A stretch of 60,431 bases of DNA from Saccoglossus kowalevskii (lineage: Eukaryota > Hemichordata > Enteropneusta > Harrimaniidae). The stretch lies in assembly GCF_000003605.2 (NCBI RefSeq), contig NW_003128370.1, positions 152,821 to 213,251 on the forward strand, given 5' to 3'. Position numbers and translations under genes: made by a program. Positions 25,047 to 38,860 of this stretch are shown here, piece by piece. Within the stretch, counting starts at the first letter, position 1; every line of letters begins with the position of its first letter. The notes below the pieces were generated by a model that was not told the origin of the DNA, made no database searches, and was given only the letters and a program-made list of their open reading frames with translations.

Positions 25047-27174
25047 TAATAAGAATTCATTGGTCAAATTTTCACAGAATGTTCTTTAGATAAAAATCTA
25101 TATGAAAAACGAAAAAAAATATTTTTGATTGAAATTCACAAATAAACTGCATCTCTACCTTAATGTAAACAAAATAAAACATTTGCATCATACAGGTTAA
25201 ACTATCTTGCGAAATAAAACCGAAAACTACGATAATCCAACGCAGCAAGAATCAGACATAAACATGAAAAGCACGGAGTAAATTTAATGTAATCAAACAT
25301 CTACGGGAATCACTAGAGGGGAGCAAAAGAAACGATCAAAATATTTGTCGTACAAAAAAAAACTAAAAAACACACACGAAACATTCTACCACGTATCAAA
25401 AAAAAAGAAAGAATAAAAGTAATACCAATATAAAAGCACCGACTTAAAGATAACCCAATGCAACGAGATACAGATTTACAAACGTAAGGCACGAAGGAAA
25501 ATTAATGAAATCAAACATCGATAAGAACTGCTTTAGGGGAGCGCATCAAAGGTCAGAGAATTCTTTTGTAACGTTCCGCAATTGAAGAACACAAACGTAT
25601 TTTCACCAACTTGGGGGTATAAAATATGAATAAGAGTTAATAACATCCAGTGGTTAACTGGCATGTTTAGACGTCCACAACCCTTTGGGCATTCAATTGC
25701 GGCAATTACAACCCATACCCTTCAATATAATTGTATCATATATCTTTTTACGTAGACATGGTAATTACGCGAACATTTTGAAGAACTCGTTATTTCGTGA
25801 ATGTTGGTGATTCACAGTTAATATCTTCCATTTTTTAGTCTAACGGATGTTATACTTTATACGCTGCTGGTATTAGATTTACTGAAAATGTGTAATTGTG
25901 CTGTATGCTTAACGTGTGCCTCATTATTTTCTGCATTTCACTGGTACAGTTAATATGACCAGCTAAGAGATAATTGAAACATTATGCGTGTTTAATGCAT
26001 GTAATGACGTCCAGTGACGTCTTCATGTTCAGTGTCAACACACTGTGAAACACCTAGTTTCGTTGACGTTGCAGTTTCGCTCCGACGAAGAATGTGAAGA
26101 AGTAGATCCTGGGGGGAGTTTACGTTGATAAACATAACTACCTCAGCAAAATATTTAGTTGTGATTCACCCTCGTCATTGTGGTGCCCGTGTTTTGGTCC
26201 CTGGCAGCAGCTTATAAAGTTGTCTGCAACTTTTTTGCGAGAAATGCTTCGGAACTTAGGCATTGTTTTGTCAGCAAATACGTCGAGGAAGGCCCTTATG
26301 GGTAGTTGTGAATTACATTGTGTATACACCGATCGTATATTTTGGAAGATTTAAATCTTCAAAGATATTTTCTACAAATTCACAAGGACCTATTATTTTA
26401 ATCTTCACTTTCAACCAGTTACAGTCTTACATACGCATTAATCCAACCCGTCCATTGTTACGATCCATTGTTTATTTCACCTGACAACTACCTATAGACG
26501 AGGGTAGTTTTATTGCAGTTATTGCATCATTTGTTAAACTTAATAGATTTAAATCCATTCACAGGCCTCTCTTTTTGCATTGGAAGAACAATTACTACCC
26601 ATAAAGCTGTCTCTACTGACTAAACAACTCTTGTAGTTACAGTTTGTAGAGCTGCCTTTATTTTTATGTCAGTTTCATGTTTGGCATGTTTGGCATATAT
26701 TGTGTTATTTTCACACTGCTACTTTGTAAGTGCAGGTGAGACCCTTTTGCCAATCGTTTATTAACCTTCGAGTAAGCATACAACTTTGTGGTTGGTTGAT
26801 TATGTAATTCTATCCGAAGAATGTGAAACAAATCCGACCACATTGAAAATAACATCTTCTTGTGAAAGGTACATTTGAATTTCTGTTATTTCAACATGTT
26901 GTGCATAATCCCGCATGTCAGCACATATATCTTCCGATTTGAGAATGTCAGGTTGTATTAAGAAACTTTAAAAACTAATTCGGTGAAGATATGGGTTACG
27001 TTATTATCCCTTCATTCGTATTCTCCTCACTACTGCAGTGTCGCCGGTTAACAGAATTCTGGAAAAAAGCGTTGACAGCTTAATACATATCTGTGATGTC
27101 TCTATGTGTTTTACCGAACTAGGTCAACATACCACTCTACGTGTATAGTTCTAAGAGAATAATTAAAGTATGTA
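25047..27174. other. AT-rich stretch, A-rich at its start, no gene recognised
   Basis: 25047-25560 is notably A-rich on the plus strand. No feature could be supported. Confidence 0.4.
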
Positions 27175-27440
27175 AAACGCCGCCGGAAGCATTACATAAT
27201 CACACCGGGCGCGGGGGTGTAATTCAACGCCACGATATAATTGCTGTGACAGAGATCTCGCGAGGCAGAAAATTAGCTGGCAAGTGTGAAACACAACTGC
27301 AAATAATGCGCAACGATATGCGCAATTTAGAAGTATGCAATCAGAAATGGCGTCAAAAGCCGTCACCGTCACATAATCACCGTTCTGTGATACTATCCGG
27401 CGACTACCTGGTATTTTATTATTCGTGGCCGCCATTTATG
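27175..27440. promoter_or_regulatory. CpG-enriched island, possible promoter/first exon
   Basis: A local G+C and CpG peak in AT-rich DNA. On the minus strand an ATGGCGGCCACG (plus 27426-27437) has the form of a YY1-type initiator or a start codon, and a CCAG/GTAGTC donor-like site follows about 30 bases later. On the plus strand there is an ATGGCGTC at about 27347. No downstream exon is recognised, so this stays weak. Confidence 0.2.
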
Positions 27441-27993
<553 letters not shown>

Positions 27994-28264
27994 AAAATCG
28001 TACAATACGCTGCAAGACAAACGCTGGGTTAACGACCCGTAGAAGTTGAGACCGACTCAATTGTTTTATTTACCACGTCTGAAAAATAATTGATTTCTCA
28101 AAAGCACGGCTATTTAGTACAAATTTTAACGGTCGAATTGCCAAACAAACGACAAGCTGTATGCTAATATTATTCCCAATTAGGTTTCCCTTGTTTACAC
28201 CTTTGGGCCATTATTTTATATTTTAAGTACCAACTTGCTATCATTAAATCTTGAATACGGCTCT

Positions 28265-28471
28265 CGTATTTCTGTTCTACACAAAACGGGCGTGGCGCGG
28301 CACAGAAAAAACATATTGCTGACGTCACGCAGACGACTCATATTAGCGAGATCAAGCAGCGAGAGTTCATTTGTCAGATAACGGAGCAGTGAAAGCAAGC
28401 GCACTGAAGACGATCGAGATCTCATGCCACACTGGTATATCATTTCTGTGGACATTTTCATTTCGCTTGAC
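28265..28471 (+). promoter_or_regulatory. possible promoter and 5' exon
   Basis: G+C-richer patch with a TGACGTCA site near 28319, followed by an ATG at 28424 that opens 16 codons ending exactly at a donor-like GAC/GTGAGT (GT at 28472-28473). The ATG context is poor and no matching acceptor exon was identified, so this is only a candidate. Confidence 0.2.
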
Positions 28472-28479
28472 GTGAGTAG

Positions 28480-30490
28480 CTAACTTCAGTTGTCGTAAGT
28501 TGTAGATGTTTGTTGACAGACGTGTTCTATCTATTTCATGACCATGGGGAAAAGTCGATTGACAGCACTACGGAAGTCATAGCTCAAATGATGGTTTGTC
28601 ATTGACACGCGATTTTCATTTTACCAATGAGCTGATGTTCATGTTAAATGTGTTTGCAAGTAAGCCGTATGGACAGCCCGGAGATTGAACCGTACTGTAT
28701 ATCTAGTACGGGTTAAGACACTTACAGTAGGAATACAAATGAAGGAATATACAATATAGGGTTTTCATTTGATGGTATAGATTTTGGTCCCACACCTAGA
28801 AAATCCTAAATTGAAGTAATTATATGTTATATCAAGAATAGTTTTTTTAGAAGTTAAATTTAATATATTTCACAACGTTGTATATAGCATCCTCATATCT
28901 AACTGATAAGTATCGTAGAGGTTCAAATTGCACTTTCTTAAAAATGTCTGTCTGTTTGATAAGATATGCGTTGAAATTCACATCACGAATTTAATGTTTA
29001 GTTTTAACATCAGTGATATTGTTCACTCTCTCAGCCGACTTTCGTGTAAGTTCCCACTCTAATATCTCAATAAGGGCTTGCCACGTTGAGGAATATCAAT
29101 AAGAGAAAAAAAGACCAGCCGTGTTATTGTTACGATGCTACTGCACACTGAATTGTTCATGTTACTGCGTATTTCATATGCGGGTGGTGCAATGTTTTAT
29201 TCATATTTGAAAAAAACCCGGCTAGGTATGTCCATTGAACTATAGTAGCTTTGTAGTAAAGTATATCAACAACAGAACTACAAGTATGAGAACATGAATC
29301 ATTCACGAAATGATCAATTGCTTCAACGACTGATCGAAGTCCCGTGGATATAACGTAATTTATGCTGCAAACGTATGCATAATTTTAACGGCGTTTGATA
29401 TAAACTGACTTTTATTTAATAAAACATAAACCGTTTTAATTAGAATTCATTAAGCAATTCAGATTCCTCTACATTCAAGTGATGCGAATCAATTTTCATT
29501 ATTGATGTAAATCATATTGTTTTCCAAAAATAGCAATTTAAACGTATTCCGTTGATTGCTGACAGATGTCAACAGTCAGGTAACAAATATATGAGCCCCT
29601 GAATAATATAATTTATCAGTTACAGTTATCAGTTATTTTCAGTAAAGTTGTTAGAAGGCGCCTTCCTCCATGCCTCATGATCTGTCATGAGTATCTGTCT
29701 GTAGATAGCATCATTGTAGCATATGGCATTTAAACATATGTAAATCTCCCGATATAATCTCATATGTTATCCAAACAAATTAATTAGCTAAGAACCTTAG
29801 GAGATGAACCATTGATCGTCGCGCGATAAATCTACATAGATTTAAATAAATGAATTCGGTTTCAGAATTTACAAGTTTATTATGCTTGATATTTTGCAGA
29901 AAAAAATTTACCTGTTATGGTTCAGAAGAATTGTTCCGCAGAAAAGCGTAATAACGAGTGTGTTTAAAGTAGCGTAAATAATTCCTTCTTATTAACTCCT
30001 AAAACCGAAACACCTAACTATCACGTCAATCACTGACGACCTTGTTTTCGGGTTACGTATTACGTCAGTGCGAATTTTAAGAAAAGTAATTTGGCTGCGG
30101 GTCAGCATTTACTTCACTTTCAGTAGGATAAGTTTTTTTTTCAGCACACCTGATCATCTTTTATTTTCATCACTATTGATCTCATCTCTATTTTGAATTT
30201 CGAATTCACCAGTACGTAAAACCAAAATGTGTTAATCTGAAATTACTTTTTAAGCTGATAAGCTGCTGTGATAACAATTTCACACCACAATGTTTACTCT
30301 ACAAAGGCGTGCACTAGCATATTTGTTACTTGATTTATCAGTGTCTTATCGTGTACGTGTACCTATGTCTGTGTACATTGAAGGTTGTATCTGGAGGGGG
30401 AATCGATCAGCATTCTGTTTACTCAAGCTTGAAACTTTCTGAAGATTTGTGTGGCGAGTTGTATAGAAAAAATTAAGCCTAATATATGAG
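28480..30490. other. AT-rich intergenic stretch, no gene recognised
   Basis: Nothing supported on either strand. Confidence 0.4.
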
Positions 30491-30500
30491 CGTCTTGGCT

Positions 30501-30535
30501 GGGGGGGGGGGCTGGATGTTGGCGGGGTTTCGGGG
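30501..30535 (+). repeat. poly-G run with G-quadruplex potential
   Basis: Eleven consecutive G (30501-30511) followed within 25 bases by two further GGGG runs (30524-30527, 30532-30535). Enough G tracts for an intramolecular quadruplex. Confidence 0.6.
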
Positions 30536-30797
30536 TTTATATAGTGTTATTAAACTATACACACCACAGAGATCATCCTTTCAAAAGTTATAGTATCGAG
30601 ATAAATTCTTCAATGGAAGAAATCGACTGCTGCTAACGACGTCAAATAGACACTAAACTGCAGCTTTACGTCTAGTGAATGCATATGATTTTATTCAGCT
30701 TCTAGCAATGTTTTAATGGTTGGACAAGTCAGTCAATCGAATGAATAGTCAATCAGGACTGTGCTAAAATTACAAACGTGGTTTATATAATGGGAGC

Positions 30798-30807
30798 GGG
30801 GGGGGGG
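30798..30807 (+). repeat. poly-G run
   Basis: Ten consecutive G. One of several such runs in the window (also 30501, 35884 and 59076). Confidence 0.9.
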
Positions 30808-31172
30808 ACTCTCCGGAGTCGGCGAAGAGGTCGTAGTGAAAAGAGATACCGTAGCTTCGGGCTACGTTGTAGATTTCACTCCGATAAATGACGTATTCAT
30901 CGCATGTTCGTAATAGTATACAACAATCGTAAACTAGTTGACCCCCAACAAGCAATGAAGGAAGAAATGCCCAATCACAGTGACCGCGTTTCCTGTGCAA
31001 AGCAAACGAGGCGCTGCGTTCAATAGTTAATTACGACGAGACAAAATTAGTAGGTACTTTTCCTACGCTGCACGGCGTCAATCTGTCGGCACGTTGGTGT
31101 AGTTGCTAGGGGTCGCCATTGGGCGGCACTTAAGATAATTTATTCAAAAGGGTAAAACAATCGTACCAGAAT

Positions 31173-31280
31173 TTCAAGCGGAGGAGCCGTCACGCGCGAG
31201 AATTGAGTCCAAGGGGACGATAACTACGCACGCTAAAAACGCAAAGGCTCATTGGCAGACACTTGTTTGAAAACAATGAC
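31173..31280 (-). mobile_element. MITE, copy 3 (inverted, truncated)
   Basis: Reverse-orientation relative of the 18.1 and 21.4 kb elements: starts with a CAAGCGGAGGAGCCGTCAC terminal repeat, then GAATTGAGTCC, GACGATAACT and GCAAAGGCTCAT, which are reverse complements of the shared interior. Compared with the other copies it lacks a short CTGCGCA segment next to the terminal repeat. Homology stops near AAACAATGACAT, so the distal ~45 bases with the second terminal repeat are lost. Confidence 0.75.
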
Positions 31281-34200
31281 ATATATTGTGTGTTCCATTT
31301 TCAATGTTTCTTGCAACGAGTATAATTGTATTTGTTGAAAATAAGCAAAGTATTGCCTGTTTTGGTACAATTATTGAGAGATATTCCACAATCACAATTG
31401 ACATGTTAATTATTGAATAACAATTAAACATAGTAGTGACGTTGCCTAATGCAGATAATCAATATAGAATTTGTACCAACATAGTAGATTAACATTTGTC
31501 TGTACAGACAGTAACAAGGTATATATGCGGCGTTCGACGCCAGTGCTGCGTCATCGTGGTAGGGTTTTCACTAGTAACCGTGACCGTGTTCAGTTATTGG
31601 CATAAGACGCAGATGTACCCACACACGGATACCTGGTAACATAAATGTCGTTGTCACTAAACTGTAGTTTGGAAAGAAATGAACAACTTTATACTAGTAT
31701 ATATATATTGTGTAAGGTACAAGTGAGCACGTGTGGTATCAACAGTACGTATCTATTACTTTGTTTTATCTGGCGTGCCACCCAAACTCGGTTTTCAACA
31801 TGTAACATCAAACAAAAAACTACTAGACTATCTCTTTGTGAAACAATTCATATTTTCACAAATTTAAATGCACCGAACATTTCATCAGCGTCAACCAAAC
31901 TTATGGAGACAGACGTCGCTTGCGTACTAGATTTTTGTATCGGGAATAATTGAACTCATCTGAATATATCCCGAGATCAGTATTTTTAATAACATATATC
32001 AATATTGATACAGCTGCTCCATTAGACGAACTACCTAGAGCGTCAGATCACTAACTGGAATTTTATTCGTAAATATTTAATCAACAGTGAGTGCTTATAC
32101 AGACCACACGAATACTCGACCTCAGCCCGTGAGTTTTTAAATGTTTGATCTGATTAGTAAGAAGGGATGACACCACAACGTATTAGCTTTCAAAGAGTAC
32201 GCTCCCAAGGGCGAGCAATGATTGAGAGCCAACATGCTTTTTTTCTGTGGCTGTTATCCGTCCACAACGAAATACTATAAATTAGCCGGACTCCCGTGAC
32301 GACTAAGCCTCATTAGACCGGAGTATGCGACTTCTCACTTAAGAGTCTAACATAAGGAAACCCCTTTTGAATCAACCACAGTTAAATTACATTTTTATTT
32401 ATTAAAACGTCTTTTTTTCATACTGTAAATCCTCTTCTTCTGACGAACCACCAAGGTATTGAACTGATCATTTTTATAAAAGAATGCATTTGTTGCACGC
32501 AATTGGTTAAACATGTCGTGTCAGATTTCGAAGACGATTTTTTTTATTTGACAGCAGAACATTAAAATGAGTTTGAATGACGGCTGATTACACAGAGTAG
32601 TGTAACGAGATAAAATAATAGCCTTTCACATCTCGTGTATCAATGAGATAATGACGTCATATATCAAGGTTGATGTTAATGACGCCTGATTGTTGACGTT
32701 TAAAAGTGATACGAAATTGAGTAGTATGTGTATAAAAGTATTCTCATTTTTCGATTGCGATTAAACTTCAATATTACATAAAACTTGTACAATAGACCCG
32801 GTGTTTTAGGACAACCTATTCTATTGCCTCTATTCTCGAAATACTATTTCATATACACGATCAGGAAATCGTATTCACAGATCATTAGATCCCTAACAGC
32901 TGACAAATGCAGGCCTCACGGATGCCTTCATTGATACAATGTCAGAGGAGACAATTCTACTGTGTGCCCTAATTGTACTAAACAAGACTATATAGAGAAA
33001 TTGACTTATATGTTTGGACTTTTACCATTAGATTCCATTACCCGCCACATTCAATCAATTCTCATACACGAACCTTACATATTAATTTATTAGCGCCGAC
33101 GCGGGGATGCACGCGATTCTTTCCATCAATTGTAGCGCGTAACATCCATCGGACATTTATAAAGAAAACAGTTGATCTCCCATAAAAATAGAAAATCGCA
33201 AAATATGCATTTTAAGTACGTTAATAATTTCATAACATTTGACACAAACCAGGTATTTATTACATCCGTAATGATTTTATCGATGTATTTAAAATGTTTG
33301 TACTGCATCGAACATACATGGTGTTGAGTTGTTATGCCCGTGATTCATTGAACTCACAAATGCGACTGCCACTACCTTGTAACACGCGGTGAATGTAAAC
33401 ACGGACGTGCAAATGTGTTTGTGTTCACACTGACGAGTGCTACCACCAGCTGTATCTATTTACATGGACATCAGAATTAAATTCAAACACAATATATTAG
33501 TAACGTTATTTAAATGCACATATTTATAATAATAATAATAATAATTAAAACATATTACAATTAATTGATATTAATCACTATATTAGTAGTAATAATAATA
33601 ACACCACGGGTGCTTACATTCCAAGAACATACAAGTTTACATGGAGCCTATAGATTTCGAAAATTCAACACCGTGTAACAACTGACCGTGTCCCATAATT
33701 TTAAATCTGGATAGTTGTGGTTAGACATATGTTGAATAATTTGACTTATAGTTTTCTGTAATGTAATATGGTTCATTACGATACAAGCAGAATGACTGGG
33801 AACTATTTTCTTGGATATAAAACTTATTGATTAAATATTTTACATCTAGATAAATTCCATTATACGATTGTATAATGTTCTGAGGAGTAATTACTGCTAT
33901 ATTTGAATATGAACATGAAAAGAAGGTGGGTTTTTTTGTATACATGTGGATTTGATTTCTAACATTTGAGGGAGGGCGGTTTACAGTAATTGAGAGGAAT
34001 TAGAACATGAACGCGATAAATTATGAGAACGTCGGCTGTTAAAATGAAAACCATAATATGTTTGAATGTATTATTAATAATTGACTAATTTATAAAAGTG
34101 ATTGCGAATTTCACGCATTTTTATTCATCATATTAATCATCAACTTGCGTGATTCTCGATCAAATCAGTTTCTGTATTGGTAATAACTTTAATGTGGCGT

Positions 34201-35880
34201 TGTTCATTTCAAATCGTCCAAATTGGTCTCAATGTATTCTATTACCCTGAGATGTATTCCAATATTGCATTGGCACAAACGCTTATGCTATTAACGAGGA
34301 GCCATTTTCCAACAAATATCGCCTACTCAAGATCCTAATAAAATAAGAGTCACTTCTCCGACTTTGGTAAGGAAATTGTTGTGGAACTATTGAGAGCTTA
34401 CTTTTGTGTTTTTATCTGCTTTGTGTTTCAGGCCGAATAAACTAAACTAAGCCATGATTGTCGTTTGTAGACTTGTCGATAATTCTATTTATACAAACTT
34501 GATATTATCGAATCAAGTTCACATTTGAAGAAAAACACCAATAATACGAGAAACAGTATGTCGGAAGCTTTCATCTTCAAATATGTCCTCTGGCTACTTC
34601 TCCGTAGTCGCATATGTTTGCAGCTGTCGCTGAAAGCGGGGGTCTTTGCAGAGTGTCTGCAACCAATGATTACATCGGAAGCTTCTTAAATTACAACCTT
34701 ACTAGCGAGTTTCTTTTCGAAACACACACATCCCGAGTGAATCATGATTTCCAGTGACCACTGTCATGTGTATATGCTTCTCGGCTTCCTGCATCTTTAA
34801 ATAATTTCATTGGTGCATCGTATATTATATCTTCCCCGTTGTATTTCTGGTATCGGAGTAATAAAAATGTGACAAACTAACAGTTTAAAATCCTCACGAG
34901 CCACTAAGCAATTACAATCACAATTACAATTACAAACCACATAGAAATGAAATGTTAAAATAATGCTTACAACGTCAAGGTGAATCTGATCTGACGATCT
35001 GAAGAAATTAATAATAGAATATCTAATGAGCATACAGACACTGAGATTACGCGACTGTCAATTTTCACCACCAAAATAAACTGGCCTACGCATGAAGGGT
35101 GATGTGAAAAGCAATCTTATCCCCGGATGACTGATAAAAATAGCGTATTTATCACATGTCTTCAATTAACATTTCACGTTTTCCCTAGAGAATTAACACA
35201 TTAAAACGGAAACAAATACCAGGGAATTACCCATGTCAGCAAGATATATATTATCTATATGCTCTGATATTACATGTAATACCTAGTTTTTAAGAAACTA
35301 AAGGGCCTTCGTCCACACACGAGAATAAATATTCACGCATCTAGAAAACAATTATGCGGAAGTATCTATTTACGTCGTAGTTCAATATCAACTGAGACGT
35401 TCTTCTGTAGTTGGTTGTTAACAAACTCATTACTTATTCCATCAACGTAGGGTATCGCCTCATTACTATCCCATTTTGGTTTCATTTCAAAGAAAAGTAG
35501 AATTTTCCCAATAAGCAGATTTTTACCCTCCATTACTCCACGCATGACGCAATGGTGCTTTTATTTTAATAGCTTGTCATTTTATATTTGTGTAACGCAA
35601 ACAAAAGTGAATAGGATTCTGGTATTTTTCTCGCCTATTTGACCTTAAATGGGGCGAAATGTAATGAAGTTAGATCACGGACCAACTCACCGCAGCAATA
35701 AATGCGGACAGATTGGCTTTTGCAGAAAGCTGTTAATTTTGAATAGTTTGATAACGCATATTGAGAACAGCACTGGCAAGAAAAGCACAGTCTTGTCATC
35801 CAAGTGTCGCGTCATTATTATTCAACGATGGCGTAAGTGTCATGGGGGAAATCGTCTTGCTCGGATTTCTCCAACACGTG
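31281..35880. other. AT-rich intergenic stretch, no gene recognised
   Basis: Simple repeats only: (AAT)n at about 33527-33545 and 33586-33601, and an (ACAATT)n-like patch at about 34911-34937. An ATG-initiated 102-codon frame at 31645-31953 (+) follows a TATATATG and a GGCGTTCGACGCC palindrome but matches nothing I know. One AGTATGCGACT, the Harbinger-end motif of 12.5-13.3 kb, occurs at 32322-32332. Confidence 0.4.
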
Positions 35881-35883
35881 TCA

Positions 35884-35894
35884 GGGGGGGGGGG
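35884..35894 (+). repeat. poly-G run
   Basis: Eleven consecutive G inside a G+C-richer patch. Confidence 0.9.
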
Positions 35895-35999
35895 AAATCT
35901 CGTCTGCCTCTATATCTCGTCTGCTTGAGGTACCGGACCGGGAAAGTCACTTAAGCTTTACAGTTAAATAGACGCACACAACGAAATGCGTATCAACAG

Positions 36000-36190
36000 C
36001 TAGCCTTTAACCACATCGAGAACGCCTCAAGGCGAACTGCCTCGTCGGAGACTCTCATCTATCCAGGACTGACCAAGACTCTCTCGCCTCGTAGAGCTCT
36101 CTCTGGGACCAAGGACTTGGATCGTTTATTACGTATCAAAACTTAAACAATTACAAAGAAGTTTAAACACTGCAAGGCGTAACCTTCACA
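36000..36190 (-). repeat. dispersed repeat, LTR-like, copy 2
   Basis: Relative of 3225-3450. On the minus strand it has AATAAA followed by a segment rich in GA/CT motifs (around CCAGAGAGAGCTCT), as in the R-U5 part of an LTR. No internal retroelement protein is seen next to it, so it may be a solo LTR. Confidence 0.4.
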
Positions 36191-38427
36191 CATTCAACCT
36201 GCACATAGCTAATTAAACTAAGTACTTAACACGTCATAACTTTTGATTAATTGTTCACTATATTAATAACTGCAAGTACCAAACGTCAGAAATAGCGGTC
36301 CGGATGGCGACGGTTATATCGTAATTAGTTCCAAATCACTGAGTCAAGTTCGTCCAGGACCTCGCATGAGCCTAAATGATGACAGATATAACACAGCCAT
36401 TCACGAGTAACCAGCTAAATAATCGGTCAAGAGATACGCGAAAACTAATTCATTACATAAGTCTGAAAAAGACTAATTGTGCCAGTGGCAGTAAGTTATT
36501 TTCACTCATAAAAGATAGAGTTGTAACCACCAAGTTGTCAGAGAACATAGCTTTAAAAATGCAGATATTACCGCAATGATGAAATGTGGATAATATTAAT
36601 GATTAGTTTTGATGGACACGATAACGATAGTCGTTGAATTGTTTACGCAGACTACGCACATAGCTCCAAGTGCTGATACTGATCGAGTCCATCAATCCGG
36701 CGATGCAATTACGCACGAAATGCCTTCTTACTTGGCCTTTCATTTAGACGAATTGCATTTGGGTGTCATGATAATCAAGTAATTAGCAGAACAGAAGGAG
36801 GGACACGAAAAGGTAAAATAAACCGACACGTTCGCACAGCAGGTAACACACAGTCTTCAAAGAATGCGGGACAGATGTCGCACAGCGCTCGTTCAAAAGT
36901 CACATAAACAAACAAGGTATGCATCGCGTGGGACCCATCTATAATACGAGGCAGCATGGCGACTGTGGCAATTATTAAACCCTATTTAACCTTGGTGTAG
37001 AATAAAGTGTGGGATATGATAGGAGACTTCTATTCATCTATCAATCGCACACGACACCAATGTACAACATTCACCGGGACGTACGCAATGCAACGCTTTA
37101 CGCCATCCCGACGACGACGCACATGGGTTTGCGCAAAGGTTCGTTTGTAGAATCCACGGGTAAAGACCCCCACCACTATGTTGAATTAATCTACCGTTTT
37201 TCATAGTCATATTGAAATTTGACAGTACTTTCAATTTATTGTATAATGTTGACCTTTCATTTTATTTAAAATCTCGTATTTTGACCTCTCAGGACATTAA
37301 TAATATTTCCATACTATTATTACCTTTATTTTATTTGAGTATATTCGAAAAACTAGACGTTTTTGAGCTTAAAAATATTGGCTCAGTTTGTAGCAGAAAT
37401 GTACAATAACGTGACAGCATGGAACGTACCTATTGTGTCAAAGGGTTCTTGAAAATGGTCTGTTTTTTATATGTGTAAAACAGGCTGGGGTGGTGTGGGG
37501 TTACTTCTTTTTGAAAGATATATAAGTTTGTGGCTCCAACGTACAAAACATATGACAAAAAGAAAACACGTATTAATAATACATTTTGCTAAATTAAATG
37601 TGTTAGTGCCCCTCTCACGTAAAGTAATCATATGTGCATCACGTTCCTGTAGTCTGATAATTCAAACTCGCTGTCATTCCGAGGAGCCCGTCACACTGCA
37701 TCGGAGATATTGTAGACACTATGACATATTATTCAAATCATGGTAGTCACCTAGAGGAGACGCTGTAAGGTTGTCGGCATTTTAAACGCTAAGGACGTTC
37801 CGTTCTCTGGAGTCGACCAAAGATCAAATGCCGGGCGTTAAATCATGTTGAAGACTTTTTGACTTACAAACAAAACAGCACTAGTCACCTGATTCATCCA
37901 TATTAAATGACACATGTCACCAGTACGATCACCATATGCGACATGCTCTATGTTGACCCCGACACAATGACGTCACTACGCGCATACTTTTTGTTGATAT
38001 CGCAGCGATATATTCCATTTATTAGCATCGGCATCCATTACTACATCATTCCAAAACAGTTTTATTTCCATGCCAACACAATCTCAATTTAAACTTCTGG
38101 TATCGAAGAGTAAGTATTTACATCCCGATAGTTAATGAAATTACACAATATGATCGATCGTTTTAGGAAGCCATTGAAGCTTCGCATGATTTATATACGT
38201 CAGAATTTCTCGTAGGTAGACGATATTCTTCGGCAATTGTTTTCTTAACAGTCCTATATATCTGCACTCGAACACAACAATATTAGTTCATTGCAGCTGG
38301 ATTGACCACAGAGTCGTTATCATCGTATGCCCATACTGTGGATAAGAGAAATAAAATCTACGGTAACCGTTCTTGAATAGTGAATACGCAGATTATCTTT
38401 TAGGGAATAACACAAAACAGCTGTCGC
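36191..38427. other. intergenic stretch, no gene recognised
   Basis: A strong donor-like AAGA/GTAAGTATT sits at 38106-38116 after open frames, but I could not assign an exon to it. Confidence 0.35.
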
Positions 38428-38567
38428 ATGAATAATAAAAAGCCAAATATTACATTATTCGAACAAATAAAATTCTTAATTCTGTCTGAGCCGGCGGGTT
38501 TTGTAATTTGTCGGTATGAAAAAAACACGAACAATCATTTTTTTGTTATTATTGTTTCTCTTTTCAG

Positions 38568-38643
38568 AATGTTCATTTTTGACGCTCGTTCCCTGGCTAA
38601 TGTATTCACCCTTTACAAACAATTCCGCCTGAAAAGGAAATGA
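38568..38643 (+). CDS. candidate terminal exon or end of a small ORF
   Basis: A long T-rich tract ending in TTTTCAG (AG at 38566-38567) is followed by one base and a 24-codon frame ending FRLKRK and TGA at 38641-38643; AATAAA lies at 38828-38833. The same frame is also open upstream from an ATG at 38428, giving 71 codons unspliced. Protein family not recognised; chance is a real possibility. Confidence 0.2.
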
Positions 38644-38860
38644 CGTGTCTGAGTTGATATATAGGAGCTGGCAGCGTTGTACTAATCTATCTTTTATCTC
38701 TGCGTTATCACTTGTAATTGTTTACAAGATTATCATCCGGGAACCTGAGAGGCTCAGGATGCATCACGTGATACATTTTGTCCGGGCACATCATCAAATT
38801 GGCCATTTTGTCGAGTTTAGTTTTCCTAATAAATATTTATCACTATGTATATTTTGGTAA

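Noticed and set aside
24495-25093. Long open frames across 24.5-25.1 kb
   Set aside because: Created by the run of undetermined bases.
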